Assembly (NCBI RefSeq): GCF_001905345.1
Contig: NZ_LFBV01000012.1
Location: 62,001 to 126,000 of the forward strand
Reading direction: 5' to 3'
Origin: Streptomyces uncialis
GTDB lineage: Bacteria > Actinomycetota > Actinomycetes > Streptomycetales > Streptomycetaceae
DNA: 64,000 bases
This document shows, in pieces, positions 1 to 8,732 of the stretch. The position numbers were made by a program, and so were the translations under genes. Under the pieces are notes generated by a model. That model ran no database searches. It had not been told where the DNA came from and saw only the letters and a program-made list of their open reading frames with translations. How positions within the stretch are numbered: the first letter of the stretch is position 1; every line of letters starts with the position of its first letter.

Positions 1-1094
1 GGTGGTTCACCTACTTCGCGGTCACCGACACCGAGCTGCGCATCCGTACCGGACTGCTCTTCAGACGCACCGCGCACATCCGCCTCGACCGCATCCAGGC
101 CGTGGACGTGACCCAGCCGCTGCTCGCCCGGGTCATCGGTGTCTCCAAGCTCAAACTCGACGTCGTCGGCACGGAGAACAAGGACGAGCTGGCGTTCCTC
201 GGCGCCGACGAGGCCCGCGCGCTGCGCGCCGAACTCCTCGCCCGCGCGGCCGGCTTCGCGCCGGAGACCGCGCACGAGGTCGGAGAGGCACCGGTACGTG
301 AACTGGTCCGGGTGGCGCCCCGGATGCTGGCCGTCTCCCTGCTGCTGAGCGGTGGGCCCTGGCTGGCGCTGATGGGCGCGGTCGCCGTACCGGCGTTCCT
401 GTGGTTCCTCACCCACAACGTGTGGACGGTCCTCGCCACCGCGCTCCCCCTCGTGGGCGCCGCGGTCACCAGCAGCGCGGGACGCTTCATCAAGGAGTAC
501 GACTGGACCGTCGGCGAGTCGCCCGACGGGCTGCGCATCGACCACGGTCTGCTCGACCGGATGCACGAGACGGTGCCGCCCGGCCGGGTGCAGACGGTAC
601 GCATCGAGGAGCCGCTGATGTGGCGGCGGCGCGACTGGGTGCGGGTCGAGCTGGATGTCGCGGGCTCCACCAACTCCGTGCTGATCCCCGTCGCCCCGCG
701 CGCGCTTGCCGTCGGCATCATCGCGCGCGTGCTGCCCGGTGTGACCGTCCCCGAGTCGCTGTCCCGGCCGCCGCGCAGGGCACGCTGGTGCGTGCCGCTG
801 TGGTGGCGTGGCTACGGTTTCGCCGTCACGGACACGGTGTTCGCCTCCCGGCACGGGCTGCTGCGCCGCAGTCTGTCGCTGGTGCCGCACGCGAAGGTGC
901 AGAGTGTGCGGCTGCTCCAGGGGCCCTGGCAGCGGGTGCACGGGGTGGCCGACGTGCATGTGGAGACCGGGGCGAACAACACGGTTCCCGCGCGGATGCG
1001 GGATCTGGACGAGGCGCGGGCGCTGTTGGCCTCGCAGGCCGAGCGGTCCCGGACGAGCCGGAAGGCCGCCCGCCCGGACCGCTGGATGTCCTGA
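1..1094 (+). CDS. PH domain-containing membrane protein (YdbT-like), 5' end missing
   Basis: The frame is already open at base 3, so the start lies before the window; it ends at the TGA at 1092-1094. The visible part has two bacterial PH (bPH_2) modules. The first opens with a block around TDTELRIRTGLLFRR, and the last follows a WWRGYGFAVTDT segment near base 805. Hydrophobic stretches between them (around bases 320-470) look like membrane helices. Proteins of this layout (YdbT/YdbS family) sit in the cytoplasmic membrane and have no firmly assigned biochemical role; in Bacillus, relatives affect bacteriocin resistance. The neighbours give no further clue. The family is secure; the function is not. 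Confidence 0.8.
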   Translation, partial: WFTYFAVTDTELRIRTGLLFRRTAHIRLDRIQAVDVTQPLLARVIGVSKLKLDVVGTENKDELAFLGADEARALRAELLARAAGFAPETAHEVGEAPVRELVRVAPRMLAVSLLLSGGPWLALMGAVAVPAFLWFLTHNVWTVLATALPLVGAAVTSSAGRFIKEYDWTVGESPDGLRIDHGLLDRMHETVPPGRVQTVRIEEPLMWRRRDWVRVELDVAGSTNSVLIPVAPRALAVGIIARVLPGVTVPESLSRPPRRARWCVPLWWRGYGFAVTDTVFASRHGLLRRSLSLVPHAKVQSVRLLQGPWQRVHGVADVHVETGANNTVPARMRDLDEARALLASQAERSRTSRKAARPDRWMS

Positions 1095-1523
1095 CGGGCC
1101 GCCTCTTGGCTCGCGCGGGGTTGCTCACGCCGCGGGGTTCCTGTGCGGGGCGTACTTGTTCCCGCACAGGTCGTCCGTGGGTGCGCAGTTCCCCGCGCCC
1201 CTTTGGGGCGCACCCGGCCGGTTCTTCGGGTCGGTGCCGGTCGGGATTCTCCGTCCTCGCAGCCTGAGGACAGCCTCAGGAGGCGCCCCCGAAGGGGCGC
1301 GAGGAACTGCGCACCCGACGAGCGACGGCACAGGAACAAGTGCGCTCAGCCGGACGGACCCAGGGGCGCGGGGAACTGCGCGAGCAACCAAGGACCACCC
1401 GCAGCCGAACGGGAACCGCAAGAGGCGCGACCCCAGGGGCGCGGGGAACTGCGCACCCACGAGCGACCTGTGCAGGGACAAGTAGGCCCACCCGGGAAGA
1501 CCTCAAAAGCGCAAGCGAAGGCG
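1095..1523. repeat. Intergenic mosaic repeat island 1
   Basis: This gap holds no convincing gene. It has one left-facing copy of GCGCAGTTCCCCGCGCCCC near 1183, then three right-facing copies of its reverse complement (about 1293, 1362 and 1434). Between them lies a shortened core (1195-1300) bounded by GCGCCCCTTTGGGGCGC-type hairpins. The right end, GCAAGCGAAGGCG, abuts the stop codon of the next gene at 1524. ORFs predicted across it are translations of the repeat. Confidence 0.8.
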
Positions 1524-2885
1524 TCACGCCTGGAGGGCCGAGCGGAGTCCCTGGATGTCGATCGGTTCGGTCTCGTCGTGGGCGGTCAGGTCGACGACCT
1601 GCCCCACCCCCGTCACCGCCGCGCCGGACCGCTTGAAGCCCGCCTCCGACTCGGCCTTGTGCAGCGCCAGGGCCTCCTCGCCGACGACATCCGCGAGGTC
1701 CTCGTTCTGCACGGCCTCCAGAGCCGCCGCCTCGGGCTCGCCCTTGGCACCGAAGAAGTCGAAGCCCCCCGGAGCGGGCCGCCGACGGGCGGGAGCGGGC
1801 GGCACCACGGCGGCGGCCGTGGGGACGTTGAAGTGTCCGGCGCTGTCGGCTGCGGCGACCGTACGCGCGTACCCGTCGGCCGCCGGGGCCTTCCCCCGGC
1901 CCTCACCCTCCTTCGCCGGGTGAGCGCCGTCGGGGGTCGCCCGGCCCGCCGCCTTCGGCGCGGGGCTCTCGGAGCCGCCCTGCCGGGGCACGGAACGGTT
2001 GCCCGGCACCACGGTGGCCCGGCCGCCGGTGGGGGCGGTCGCGGGACGGGGCCCGCTGCGGGGACGCGGAGCGGCCCGCGTACCGGAACCGTCCCGGGGG
2101 GCGGGAGCGTCAGGGGCCTTGGGCGCGGACGCCTCGACGGGGCCCGCGGTGGCGGGCCCGGCGGACGCCCCGTCCGATGCCCCCTCAGATGCCCCGTCCG
2201 ACGGCCCGTCCGACGGCCCGTCCGACGGTCCGTCCGATGCCTCGGCAGGCGGTCCGGCGGGCAGCGCACGGCCACCAACGGCCTCCTTACCGCGCCCCAG
2301 CCGGTCGAGCGCGGAGTTGGCGCGCAGATACAGCGCGCCGGTCGCCACCGGCGCGGCGGGCTCGACGCGCGACGGCTCGGCGTCGTCATCCGCGGGCACG
2401 GGTGCCGCGGCCCCGGCGGTCCCCGGGACCGCGGCCTCTATCGCGAGCCTGCGCCGCCCCTCCAGGGCGCTCGCGCGCTCGGTCTCGGCGGTGGCGTACC
2501 GGCGCAGCAGCGCGGCGTGCTCGCCGCGCAGGGCGGCCAGTTCGGTGCGTTTGGCGCGCAGCTTCAGTTCCAGCTTGCCGCGCGCCGCGCGCGACTCCTC
2601 CAGATCGGACTCGACCTCGGCGACACGTTCCTCGAAACGCCACTCGTCGCCCGCGCGCGCACGGAGCAGCTCCGCGACCCGTCTGCCCGCGACCAGGTCC
2701 CAGCGGCGCATCACGACGGAGCCCACGACGGCCGCCGCCCCCGCGCCCGCCGCGAGCCCGCGCAGGATCGCGGTATCGGAGAAGAACCAGGCGCTGGAGG
2801 CGCAGACGACGGAGACTCCGGCGATCACCGAGGGAGGGAGCAGCCGGTGCAGGGGTGGTGAATGACGGTGACGTCCACGTGGCAT
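1524..2885 (-). CDS. Hypothetical membrane-anchored coiled-coil protein
   Basis: The protein has 453 residues and no assigned function. A short basic N-terminus precedes two hydrophobic segments (about residues 19-35 and 40-58), so it is probably membrane-anchored. Residues about 75-145 are rich in E, R, A and L and look like a coiled coil. The rest is low-complexity Pro/Ala/Gly, including a run of GPSDGPSDG repeats near residues 221-250, encoded by 12-bp DNA units around 2,160-2,240. The C-terminus regains order (FDFFGAKGEPEA, then VVDLTAHDETEPIDIQGL). Proteins of this shape are common beside conserved Streptomyces loci and are simply called hypothetical. The ATG at 2885 is the only good start. 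Confidence 0.7.
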   Translation of the reverse strand: MPRGRHRHSPPLHRLLPPSVIAGVSVVCASSAWFFSDTAILRGLAAGAGAAAVVGSVVMRRWDLVAGRRVAELLRARAGDEWRFEERVAEVESDLEESRAARGKLELKLRAKRTELAALRGEHAALLRRYATAETERASALEGRRRLAIEAAVPGTAGAAAPVPADDDAEPSRVEPAAPVATGALYLRANSALDRLGRGKEAVGGRALPAGPPAEASDGPSDGPSDGPSDGASEGASDGASAGPATAGPVEASAPKAPDAPAPRDGSGTRAAPRPRSGPRPATAPTGGRATVVPGNRSVPRQGGSESPAPKAAGRATPDGAHPAKEGEGRGKAPAADGYARTVAAADSAGHFNVPTAAAVVPPAPARRRPAPGGFDFFGAKGEPEAAALEAVQNEDLADVVGEEALALHKAESEAGFKRSGAAVTGVGQVVDLTAHDETEPIDIQGLRSALQA

Positions 2886-3002
2886 GGCCAGAAACTTACC
2901 GCGCGTAGGTGAATGTTGCTGCCCCGCGTACGGGAGAATCCGGCCGACGCACGCCCTTTACCTCACCGGTCGGCCCCCGGTCTCTTCTTCGACGGGTCCC
3001 GG

Positions 3003-4076
3003 CTACTTCTTCAGCAGCCCCTTCGACTCCAGATAGTCCTTCGCCACATCCGCTTCCTTCTGGCGCTCGGAGTCGACCTTGCGGTTGAGCTCCACAAGAT
3101 CATCGGTGGTGAGCGCGTCGGTCAACTTCGCGAGTGCGTCGGCGATCTCTTTGCCGCCGGCGTCCTTCGCGTTCACCACGGGAAGGATGTTGTCGGCGTT
3201 CTGAAGCTTCTTGTCGTCATCCAGCAGGACGAGTCCGAAGCTGTCGAGAGTGGCGTCGGTCGTGGTGGTCAGGACCAATTGGTCCTGACCGTTCTTCACG
3301 GCCTGCTTCGACTGGACCGTGCCGACGCCCTTGGGATCGACGCCGGTCACGTCGATGCCGTACGTCTTCTTGAGGCCGGGCGCGCAGAAGGGCCGCACCT
3401 CGCATTCGTCCCCGGCCGCGATCTTGACCTTCTCGCCCGACTTCCCCAGATCCGAAAGCGTCTTGAGGCCGTGCTCCTTCGCGAATTCGGCGCTGACCGC
3501 GAACGCGTTCTGGTCGACGGCCTTCCCGGCGGGCAGCACCTTCAGGCCGCGCGGTTCGGCGAGCTTCTCCAACGCGGCGACCGTGGCGGCGACATCACTG
3601 GACGCCACCGGCTCGGCGTCCGGCCCGTTCTTGGCGGCGTTCAGGAATTCGGCGAGCGTCGCCGCGTATTCGGGGACGACGTCGATCGAGCCCTTCTCCA
3701 GCTCGGGTTCGTAGATCTCGCGGTTCTCGACGGACTTCACGGAGGCGTCGAATCCGGCGTCGTCCAGGATCTGCTTGTAGAGCTGCGCGAGAACCTTCGC
3801 CTCGGTGAATCCGGCCGCGCCGACCACCAGGGAGCCCTTCTTGGCGTCGCCGCCGCTTTCGCCGTCCTCCAGGCTGTCGCCGCCGCAGGCCGCGAGGGAG
3901 ACGGTCAGGGCGACGGCGGCGAGGGTCGCGACGGCGGTCCGCCGGCCTCTGCGTGGGGTGCCGCCGCGCCCGCGCCCCTTGCCGAGGGGCGCGGCGCCGG
4001 TCCGTGCGCCGCCCGTGATTCCGTCCTCGTACGCCGCGTGGTGCGCGCCGTCGTACGCGGTGCTGTCGTTGTTCAT
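3003..4076 (-). CDS. Osmoprotectant (glycine betaine/choline-type) ABC importer, substrate-binding lipoprotein
   Basis: This 357-residue protein is the extracellular solute receptor of a quaternary-amine importer (OpuAC/OpuCC class). The mature part opens with KGSLVVGAAGFTEAKVLAQ, the family's N-terminal block, and continues with conserved NREIYEPELEKGSIDVVPEY. A lipobox LAAC ends at Cys64, so the protein should be lipid-anchored outside the membrane. The ATG at 4076 leaves an unusually long basic, Gly-rich N-region of about 45 residues before the hydrophobic core. A longer frame extends upstream but lacks coding character. It is the last gene of the leftward operon, after two permeases; the ATPase gene is divergent. 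Confidence 0.9.
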   Translation of the reverse strand: MNNDSTAYDGAHHAAYEDGITGGARTGAAPLGKGRGRGGTPRRGRRTAVATLAAVALTVSLAACGGDSLEDGESGGDAKKGSLVVGAAGFTEAKVLAQLYKQILDDAGFDASVKSVENREIYEPELEKGSIDVVPEYAATLAEFLNAAKNGPDAEPVASSDVAATVAALEKLAEPRGLKVLPAGKAVDQNAFAVSAEFAKEHGLKTLSDLGKSGEKVKIAAGDECEVRPFCAPGLKKTYGIDVTGVDPKGVGTVQSKQAVKNGQDQLVLTTTTDATLDSFGLVLLDDDKKLQNADNILPVVNAKDAGGKEIADALAKLTDALTTDDLVELNRKVDSERQKEADVAKDYLESKGLLKK

Positions 4077-4200
4077 CGCCGACCGTCCGTTCGGGAGTGG
4101 GTGTGTGTCAGTCGTTCGTGACGGCGGGCACACACGCGTGCCCGCCGCCTTGCCGTACGGCGTCCTGCGGCCGTACGGCGGGGTCGTGGCCGCGCCGGGT

Positions 4201-4881
4201 TCAGCGCGCCGCTCCGGGGCGCCCGCGCATCGGGTCGAAGAGCCGTGCCGCGAGCGCGAGAAGACCTTCGACGAGCAGCGCGAGGACCGCCACCAGGAAG
4301 GCGCCCGCGACGACCTGGGGGGTGTTCTGCAAGCTGAACCCGGCGGTGATGATCCGGCCGAGACCGCCCTCACCCGCCATCGCCGCCAGGGTCGCCGTCG
4401 CCACGACCTGGACCGCCGCCGATCTGATGCCCACCATGACCATCGGATACGCCAGCGGCAGTTCCACGCGCGCGAAGAGCTGCCAACCGCTCATACCCAT
4501 GCCCCGGGCGGCCTCCACCACGGAACGGTCGACCTCGCGCATCCCCACGTACGCGTTGGTCAGCAGCGGCGGGACCGCGAACAGGACCAGGGCGATGAGC
4601 GTCGGTACGTCGCCGTAGCGGCCCAGCGGGGTGAGGGTGAGCAGCACCAGTACGGCGAGGGTGGGTATCGCGCGGCCCACGTTGGAGAGGTTGACCGCGA
4701 GGGCCCCGCCCTTGCCGAGGTGGCCCAGCCACAGGGCGAGCGGCAGGGCGATCAGACAGGAGATCAGCAGACACACACCGCTGAAGTAGAGATGCTCCGC
4801 GAGCCGGTGCCACACGCCCCGCTCGCCCTGCCAGTTGGCGCCGGTCGCGAGCCACTCGTACGCCCCCGATATCGCGTTCAT
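4201..4881 (-). CDS. Osmoprotectant ABC importer, permease 2
   Basis: This is a 226-residue BPD-type inner-membrane permease with about five or six hydrophobic helices. The EAA loop that docks on the ATPase is clear: EAARGMGMSGWQLFARVELP, about residues 125-144. It is closest in type to OpuCB/OpuCD and ProW domains. Its ATG overlaps the stop of the upstream permease (ATGA at 4878-4881), so the two are translationally coupled and probably form a heterodimeric channel. The substrate-binding protein gene follows after about 125 bp. Confidence 0.9.
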   Translation of the reverse strand: MNAISGAYEWLATGANWQGERGVWHRLAEHLYFSGVCLLISCLIALPLALWLGHLGKGGALAVNLSNVGRAIPTLAVLVLLTLTPLGRYGDVPTLIALVLFAVPPLLTNAYVGMREVDRSVVEAARGMGMSGWQLFARVELPLAYPMVMVGIRSAAVQVVATATLAAMAGEGGLGRIITAGFSLQNTPQVVAGAFLVAVLALLVEGLLALAARLFDPMRGRPGAAR

Positions 4882-5615
4882 ACCGCCTCGGCCGCCTTCT
4901 CGACAGCGGGCCGGGGCGCGCGGGAGGCGCGCGCGGACCGGCCCGCGCGCGAGGGACGTGTCCAGGGGGTGAGCAGCCGCTGGACCAGGAGCAGGGCCGC
5001 GTCAGCAGCGAGGGCGAGGAGCACGCACAACACCGACGCGGTGAGGACCTGCGCCTTGAAGCTGGTGTCGAGGCCGTCGAGGATCAGTGTGCCGAGGCCG
5101 CCGTGGCCGACGATGGCGCCGACCGTGGTGAGCGCGACCGTGGCCACCGTGGTGATGCGCACCCCCGCGAGGAGCGCGGGCAGCGCCAGCGGCAGCTCGA
5201 CCTCCCAGAGGCGGCGCAGCGGGCCGTAGCCCATGCCGCGCGCGGCCTCCCTGACCTCCTCGGGCACGGACCGCAGTCCGATGAGGATGTTCCGGACGAG
5301 GATCGTCAGCGAGTACAGCACCAGGCCCGTGACGACGAGCGCGGCCGACAGCCCGAACAGCGGCAGCAGCAGCGAGAACATCGCCAGCGAGGGCACCGAG
5401 TACAGCACCGTGGTGATCCCGAGGACCGGGCCCGCCAGCGCCCGCCACCGGCGGGCGAGCAGGGCGAGCGGCAGTGCCACGGCGACCCCGATCGCCACCG
5501 CCGCGGCGGTGATGGCGATGTGCTGAAGGGTCGCGTCGACCAGCTCCTGGCTCCGGGATGTGACGTACTCCCCGCAGATCCATTCGTTCGTCGTCAGACA
5601 GTCGCGCGCGCTCAC
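4878..5615 (-). CDS. Osmoprotectant ABC importer, permease 1
   Basis: This 245-residue permease has five or six membrane helices and an EAA loop (EAARGMGYGPLRRLWEVELP). I chose the GTG at 5615 because GGGGGAGG lies seven bases upstream of it. A longer frame to 5669 adds a non-conserved leader. The basic C-terminal tail (RAGRSARASRAPR) is cytoplasmic. As first gene of the leftward operon it probably partners the second permease and the ATPase encoded divergently at 5807. Confidence 0.9.
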   Translation of the reverse strand: MSARDCLTTNEWICGEYVTSRSQELVDATLQHIAITAAAVAIGVAVALPLALLARRWRALAGPVLGITTVLYSVPSLAMFSLLLPLFGLSAALVVTGLVLYSLTILVRNILIGLRSVPEEVREAARGMGYGPLRRLWEVELPLALPALLAGVRITTVATVALTTVGAIVGHGGLGTLILDGLDTSFKAQVLTASVLCVLLALAADAALLLVQRLLTPWTRPSRAGRSARASRAPRPAVEKAAEAV

Positions 5616-5654
5616 CCGTGCCACCTCCCCCGTTTTCCGCCGGGCACTCCTCGA

Positions 5655-5666
5655 ACAGATATCTGT
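5655..5666. promoter_or_regulatory. Palindrome in the divergent osmoprotectant promoter region
   Basis: ACAGATATCTGT is a perfect 12-bp palindrome in the 191-bp gap between the divergently transcribed permease operon and ATPase gene. It is AT-rich compared with its surroundings. It could be an operator shared by both directions. No regulator gene is nearby, so this rests only on symmetry and position. Confidence 0.3.
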
Positions 5667-5806
5667 CAACCTGGGTATCCGGTCGACCTGGCGACCCTAA
5701 CCCCGGCCACTGACAATCGCTGAGGCGCGTCGGACCGACGCAACACGGCATTCACAATCCGCAGCGCACACTCCGCACCACGCATTCCGCACCACGAGGG
5801 GGACTC

Positions 5807-6955
5807 ATGATCCGGTTCGAGAACGTCAGCAAGCGCTACGCCGACGGCACCACCGCCGTGGACGATCTGTCCTTCGAGGTCGCCGCCGGTGAACTGGTCA
5901 CCCTTGTCGGCCCGTCCGGCTGCGGGAAGACCACGACGATGAAGATGGTGAACCGGCTGATCGAGCCGACGAGCGGACGGATATTCCTCGACGGCGAGGA
6001 CATCGCCGCAGGCGATCCCGTCGAACTGCGGCGCCGGATCGGCTACGTCATCCAGCAGGTGGGCCTCTTCCCGCACCGGACCGTCCTCGACAACACGGCG
6101 ACCGTGCCGCATCTGCTGGGCGTGAGCCGCAAGAAGGCCCGCGCGCGGGCCGCCGAACTCCTCGACCTGGTCGGCCTCGACCCGTCCGTCCACGGCGAGC
6201 GCTACCCCGACCAGCTCTCCGGCGGACAGCGCCAGCGGGTGGGCGTCGCGCGCGCCCTGGCCGCCGATCCGCCGGTGCTGCTCATGGACGAGCCGTTCGG
6301 CGCGGTCGACCCGGTGGTCCGCGAGCGCCTCCAGTCGGAGTTCCTGCGGCTCCAGCAGTCGGTGCGCAAGACCGTGTTGTTCGTCACCCACGACATCGAG
6401 GAGGCGGTCCGGCTGGGGGACCGGATCGCGGTGTACGGGGCCGGTCGCATCGAGCAGTTCGACACCCCCGCCACGGTGCTGGGCGCCCCGTCCGGCGACT
6501 ACGTGGCCGAGTTCGTGGGCGCCGACCGGGGCCTGAAGCGGCTGTCGGTGACACCCATCGAGGAGAGCGATCTGGAGCAGCCCCCGGTGGTGCGGCTGGA
6601 CGACGCGTTGCCGAAGGAACTGGGCGCGCGCTGGGCCGTGGTCCTGGACGCCGACGGCGATCTGCACGGCTGGATATCCGAGGAGCACGCGCGCGGGCGC
6701 ACCGGTACGGTCCGTGAGCACGCCCGCCGGATGGAGGCGTGGCTGCCGGTGGGCGCGTCCCTGAAGCACGCGTTCGCGACGATGCTCCAGCACGACGCCG
6801 GGTGGATCGCCGTGATCGACGAGGAGAGCGCGGGCCGGTTCCTCGGCGTCCTCACCCCGCAGAGCCTCCACGAGGCGCTGCGCAGGTCCACCGCGGCGGA
6901 TCTGCGGGACGTCCCGCGCGCGGAGGTCGAGCTGGAGACGGTGCCCGGGAGCTGA
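5807..6955 (+). CDS. Osmoprotectant ABC importer, ATP-binding subunit with C-terminal CBS region
   Basis: This 382-residue ATPase energises the importer encoded divergently. Walker A GPSGCGKTT is at about residues 35-43, the signature LSGGQRQR near 136, Walker B VLLMDEPFGAVDP near 155, and the H-loop is in FVTHDIEEA. This is the ProV/OpuAA/OpuCA branch. After residue 270 the chain continues with about 110 residues resembling tandem CBS domains (for example GWIAVIDEESAGRFLGVLTP). In OpuA-type transporters such domains sense ionic strength or c-di-AMP. The ATG at 5807 follows GAGGGGGACTC, a good ribosome-binding site. Confidence 0.9.
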   Translation: MIRFENVSKRYADGTTAVDDLSFEVAAGELVTLVGPSGCGKTTTMKMVNRLIEPTSGRIFLDGEDIAAGDPVELRRRIGYVIQQVGLFPHRTVLDNTATVPHLLGVSRKKARARAAELLDLVGLDPSVHGERYPDQLSGGQRQRVGVARALAADPPVLLMDEPFGAVDPVVRERLQSEFLRLQQSVRKTVLFVTHDIEEAVRLGDRIAVYGAGRIEQFDTPATVLGAPSGDYVAEFVGADRGLKRLSVTPIEESDLEQPPVVRLDDALPKELGARWAVVLDADGDLHGWISEEHARGRTGTVREHARRMEAWLPVGASLKHAFATMLQHDAGWIAVIDEESAGRFLGVLTPQSLHEALRRSTAADLRDVPRAEVELETVPGS

Positions 6956-7119
6956 GCCACCCGGCGGGACCCGCGACCGCCGTCCGGGCCCCCCGGCCGC
7001 GCGGCGCGGCCCCCGAGCAGGCCACCCGACCAGGGCTCCCGCCCGCCCTCGGGCCACCGCGAAGTGAACCGGGCTCCTGAACCATCCGTCCTAGAGAGCG
7101 CCGCACCACGGGACACCGG

Positions 7120-8397
7120 ATGCGGCACCACGCCCAAGGACCTCTCGCGGAACTGTGTGATGCGATGCTCATCGACGCCTACGGCACCACCCCGGACGGG
7201 CTCCGGCCCGACGGGCGGGAACCGCGTCCCACGCGCGGGTCCGTGGGCACGACGGCCGCGTGGACGGCCGTGTGCGCCGGTCTGCTGGGCATCGCCCCGA
7301 TCGTCCTGCCCGGCGTACTGCCGGGCGCCTTGACCGGTGTCCTGCCCGGCGGCCCGTCAGGCGGACCCCGGGCCCCCGCCGCCGGGGCACGGCCCGACCC
7401 CGTCGTGTCCTTGGCCACGGCCCTGGCGCTGAACGCGGGCGTACTGACCCTGCTGCTCGCCCGAGGACTGCGCCGCGGCGAACGCCGGTCCTGGCGGGCC
7501 GCCCTGGTACTGCTGCCCCTGGGCGCCGCCGCGCAGTTCGCGCACCGCCACTCCGTGTTCGGGACGCTGGTCCCCCTGGCGCTGCTCGCGCTGCTGCTGC
7601 GCCACCGGGCCCGCTTCACCGCCCCGCCGGACCGGCGCAGCCGCTGGCGGGCGCTCAAGAACTTCGTCCTCCTGGGGTCCGGCTCGATCCTCCTCGGCCT
7701 CCTCCTGGTCGGCGCCCACGCCGACCGCATGGACGGCGCCCCCAGCGTCGCCGCCCGCCTGACCCACGTCCTGTACGGGCTCCTGGGCGTCGAGGGGCCC
7801 CTCGACCACACGGGGAGCGCCGCATGGACGGTCGCCGTCTGTCTGGGCTCCCTGGGCCTGCTGACGGGCGTCACCACGGTCCATCTGGCGCTGCGCCCCG
7901 GCGGGCCCGACACCCGGCCCACCGCCGACGACGAGGACCGTCTGCGGGCCCTGCTCGACCCGCACGGCGGCCGGGGCCCGCTCGACCGGCCGGGGACCCG
8001 GCGGGACCACCGCGTGGTGTTCTCCCCGAGCGGCCGGGCCGCCGTCCGCTACCGGGTGGTGCGCGGGGTGATGATCGCGGACGGCGACCCGGTGGGCGCC
8101 GCGGAGGCGTGGCCCGGCGCCATCGAACGCTTCATGGACGTGGCCAGGGCCCGCTCCTGGACACCCGCCGTCACCGGCTGCTCCCCGGCCGGCGCCGAGG
8201 TCTGGACCCGGGAGACCGGCCTCGCCCCCCAGGCCCCCGACGAGGCGACGGCCCCCGGGGACCGCCCGCCCCCCGGACACGTACCCGCAGACGCGGACCG
8301 GACAGCGCGTCGCCCCGCGCGCGTGGGGCGCGCCCCACGCCGCCGTACCCGCCGGGGACCCGGCCCGGACCCGGGCACCGCCACCGCCGGGGCGTGA
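7120..8397 (+). CDS. MprF/LysX-like membrane protein with truncated phosphatidylglycerol lysyltransferase domain
   Basis: This 425-residue protein has four to six hydrophobic segments in its first 270 residues. They are followed by the opening of a DUF2156 (aminoacyl-phosphatidylglycerol synthase) domain: VVFSPSGRAAVRYRVV, then GDPVGAAEAWPGAIERFMDV. In full-length relatives the domain continues for roughly 200 more residues. Here it stops soon after EVWTRETGL and turns into a Pro/Arg-rich tail. No continuation is visible in the other frames before folP. It is therefore a naturally short or degraded form that probably cannot transfer an amino acid. The start is uncertain; the ATG at 7165 is an alternative. 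A lysyl-tRNA-synthetase-like membrane gene precedes folP in other Streptomyces. Confidence 0.65.
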   Translation: MRHHAQGPLAELCDAMLIDAYGTTPDGLRPDGREPRPTRGSVGTTAAWTAVCAGLLGIAPIVLPGVLPGALTGVLPGGPSGGPRAPAAGARPDPVVSLATALALNAGVLTLLLARGLRRGERRSWRAALVLLPLGAAAQFAHRHSVFGTLVPLALLALLLRHRARFTAPPDRRSRWRALKNFVLLGSGSILLGLLLVGAHADRMDGAPSVAARLTHVLYGLLGVEGPLDHTGSAAWTVAVCLGSLGLLTGVTTVHLALRPGGPDTRPTADDEDRLRALLDPHGGRGPLDRPGTRRDHRVVFSPSGRAAVRYRVVRGVMIADGDPVGAAEAWPGAIERFMDVARARSWTPAVTGCSPAGAEVWTRETGLAPQAPDEATAPGDRPPPGHVPADADRTARRPARVGRAPRRRTRRGPGPDPGTATAGA

Positions 8398-8732
8398 CAC
8401 GGCGCACACACCCCGGAACGGGGTGCCCGGACGAGCCGGGGCACGTCCCCCGCGCGCGTGCCCCGGTTCGACGTCCCGCGCGCGTGCCCCCCGTCCCGCC
8501 CCGGCGCGACCGGGTGCCGGGGCGGAATCCCGCCGTGACCAGGGTGCCCGGCGGAACCCACTGGCCCCCAGGCGGAGCCACGGGCCGCCGATGGGAACCA
8601 CTGACGGCCGGGCGGAACCACCGACCCGCCGGGCGGCACCACGCACGGGTCGCACGCGACCATGGAGTCGCAGGCAGGACCCGGGGGGAACCGGGAGAAC
8701 AGCACCCCGCGCGCGGGCCTAGGCTGGAAAGC
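8398..8732. other. Low-complexity spacer upstream of folP
   Basis: This is 335 bp of very GC-rich DNA without a supported gene. It contains several imperfect copies of GGCGGAACCAC (about 8,550-8,640) and short inverted repeats. Frames that stay open across it are Pro/Arg-rich and show no family resemblance. The folP promoter is at its right edge. Confidence 0.55.
8720..8725 (+). promoter_or_regulatory. -10 box of folP, leaderless start
   Basis: TAGGCT fits the Streptomyces -10 pattern TANNNT and ends seven bases before the folP ATG at 8733. No ribosome-binding site can fit between them. The transcript therefore probably starts at or next to the A of the ATG. This is inferred from spacing. 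Confidence 0.5.

Noticed and set aside
1143..2861. Plus-strand 572-codon frame and similar frames rich in 'GRGELR' motifs in islands 1-4
   Set aside because: These are translations of the intergenic repeat units. The same peptide strings recur in several frames and positions, which points to DNA repeats, not protein coding.
3003..4373. Longer substrate-binding protein starting at 4373
   Set aside because: The extra N-terminal 99 residues are Arg/Ser/Pro-rich and would put the signal peptide far inside the chain. The ATG at 4076 is the better start.
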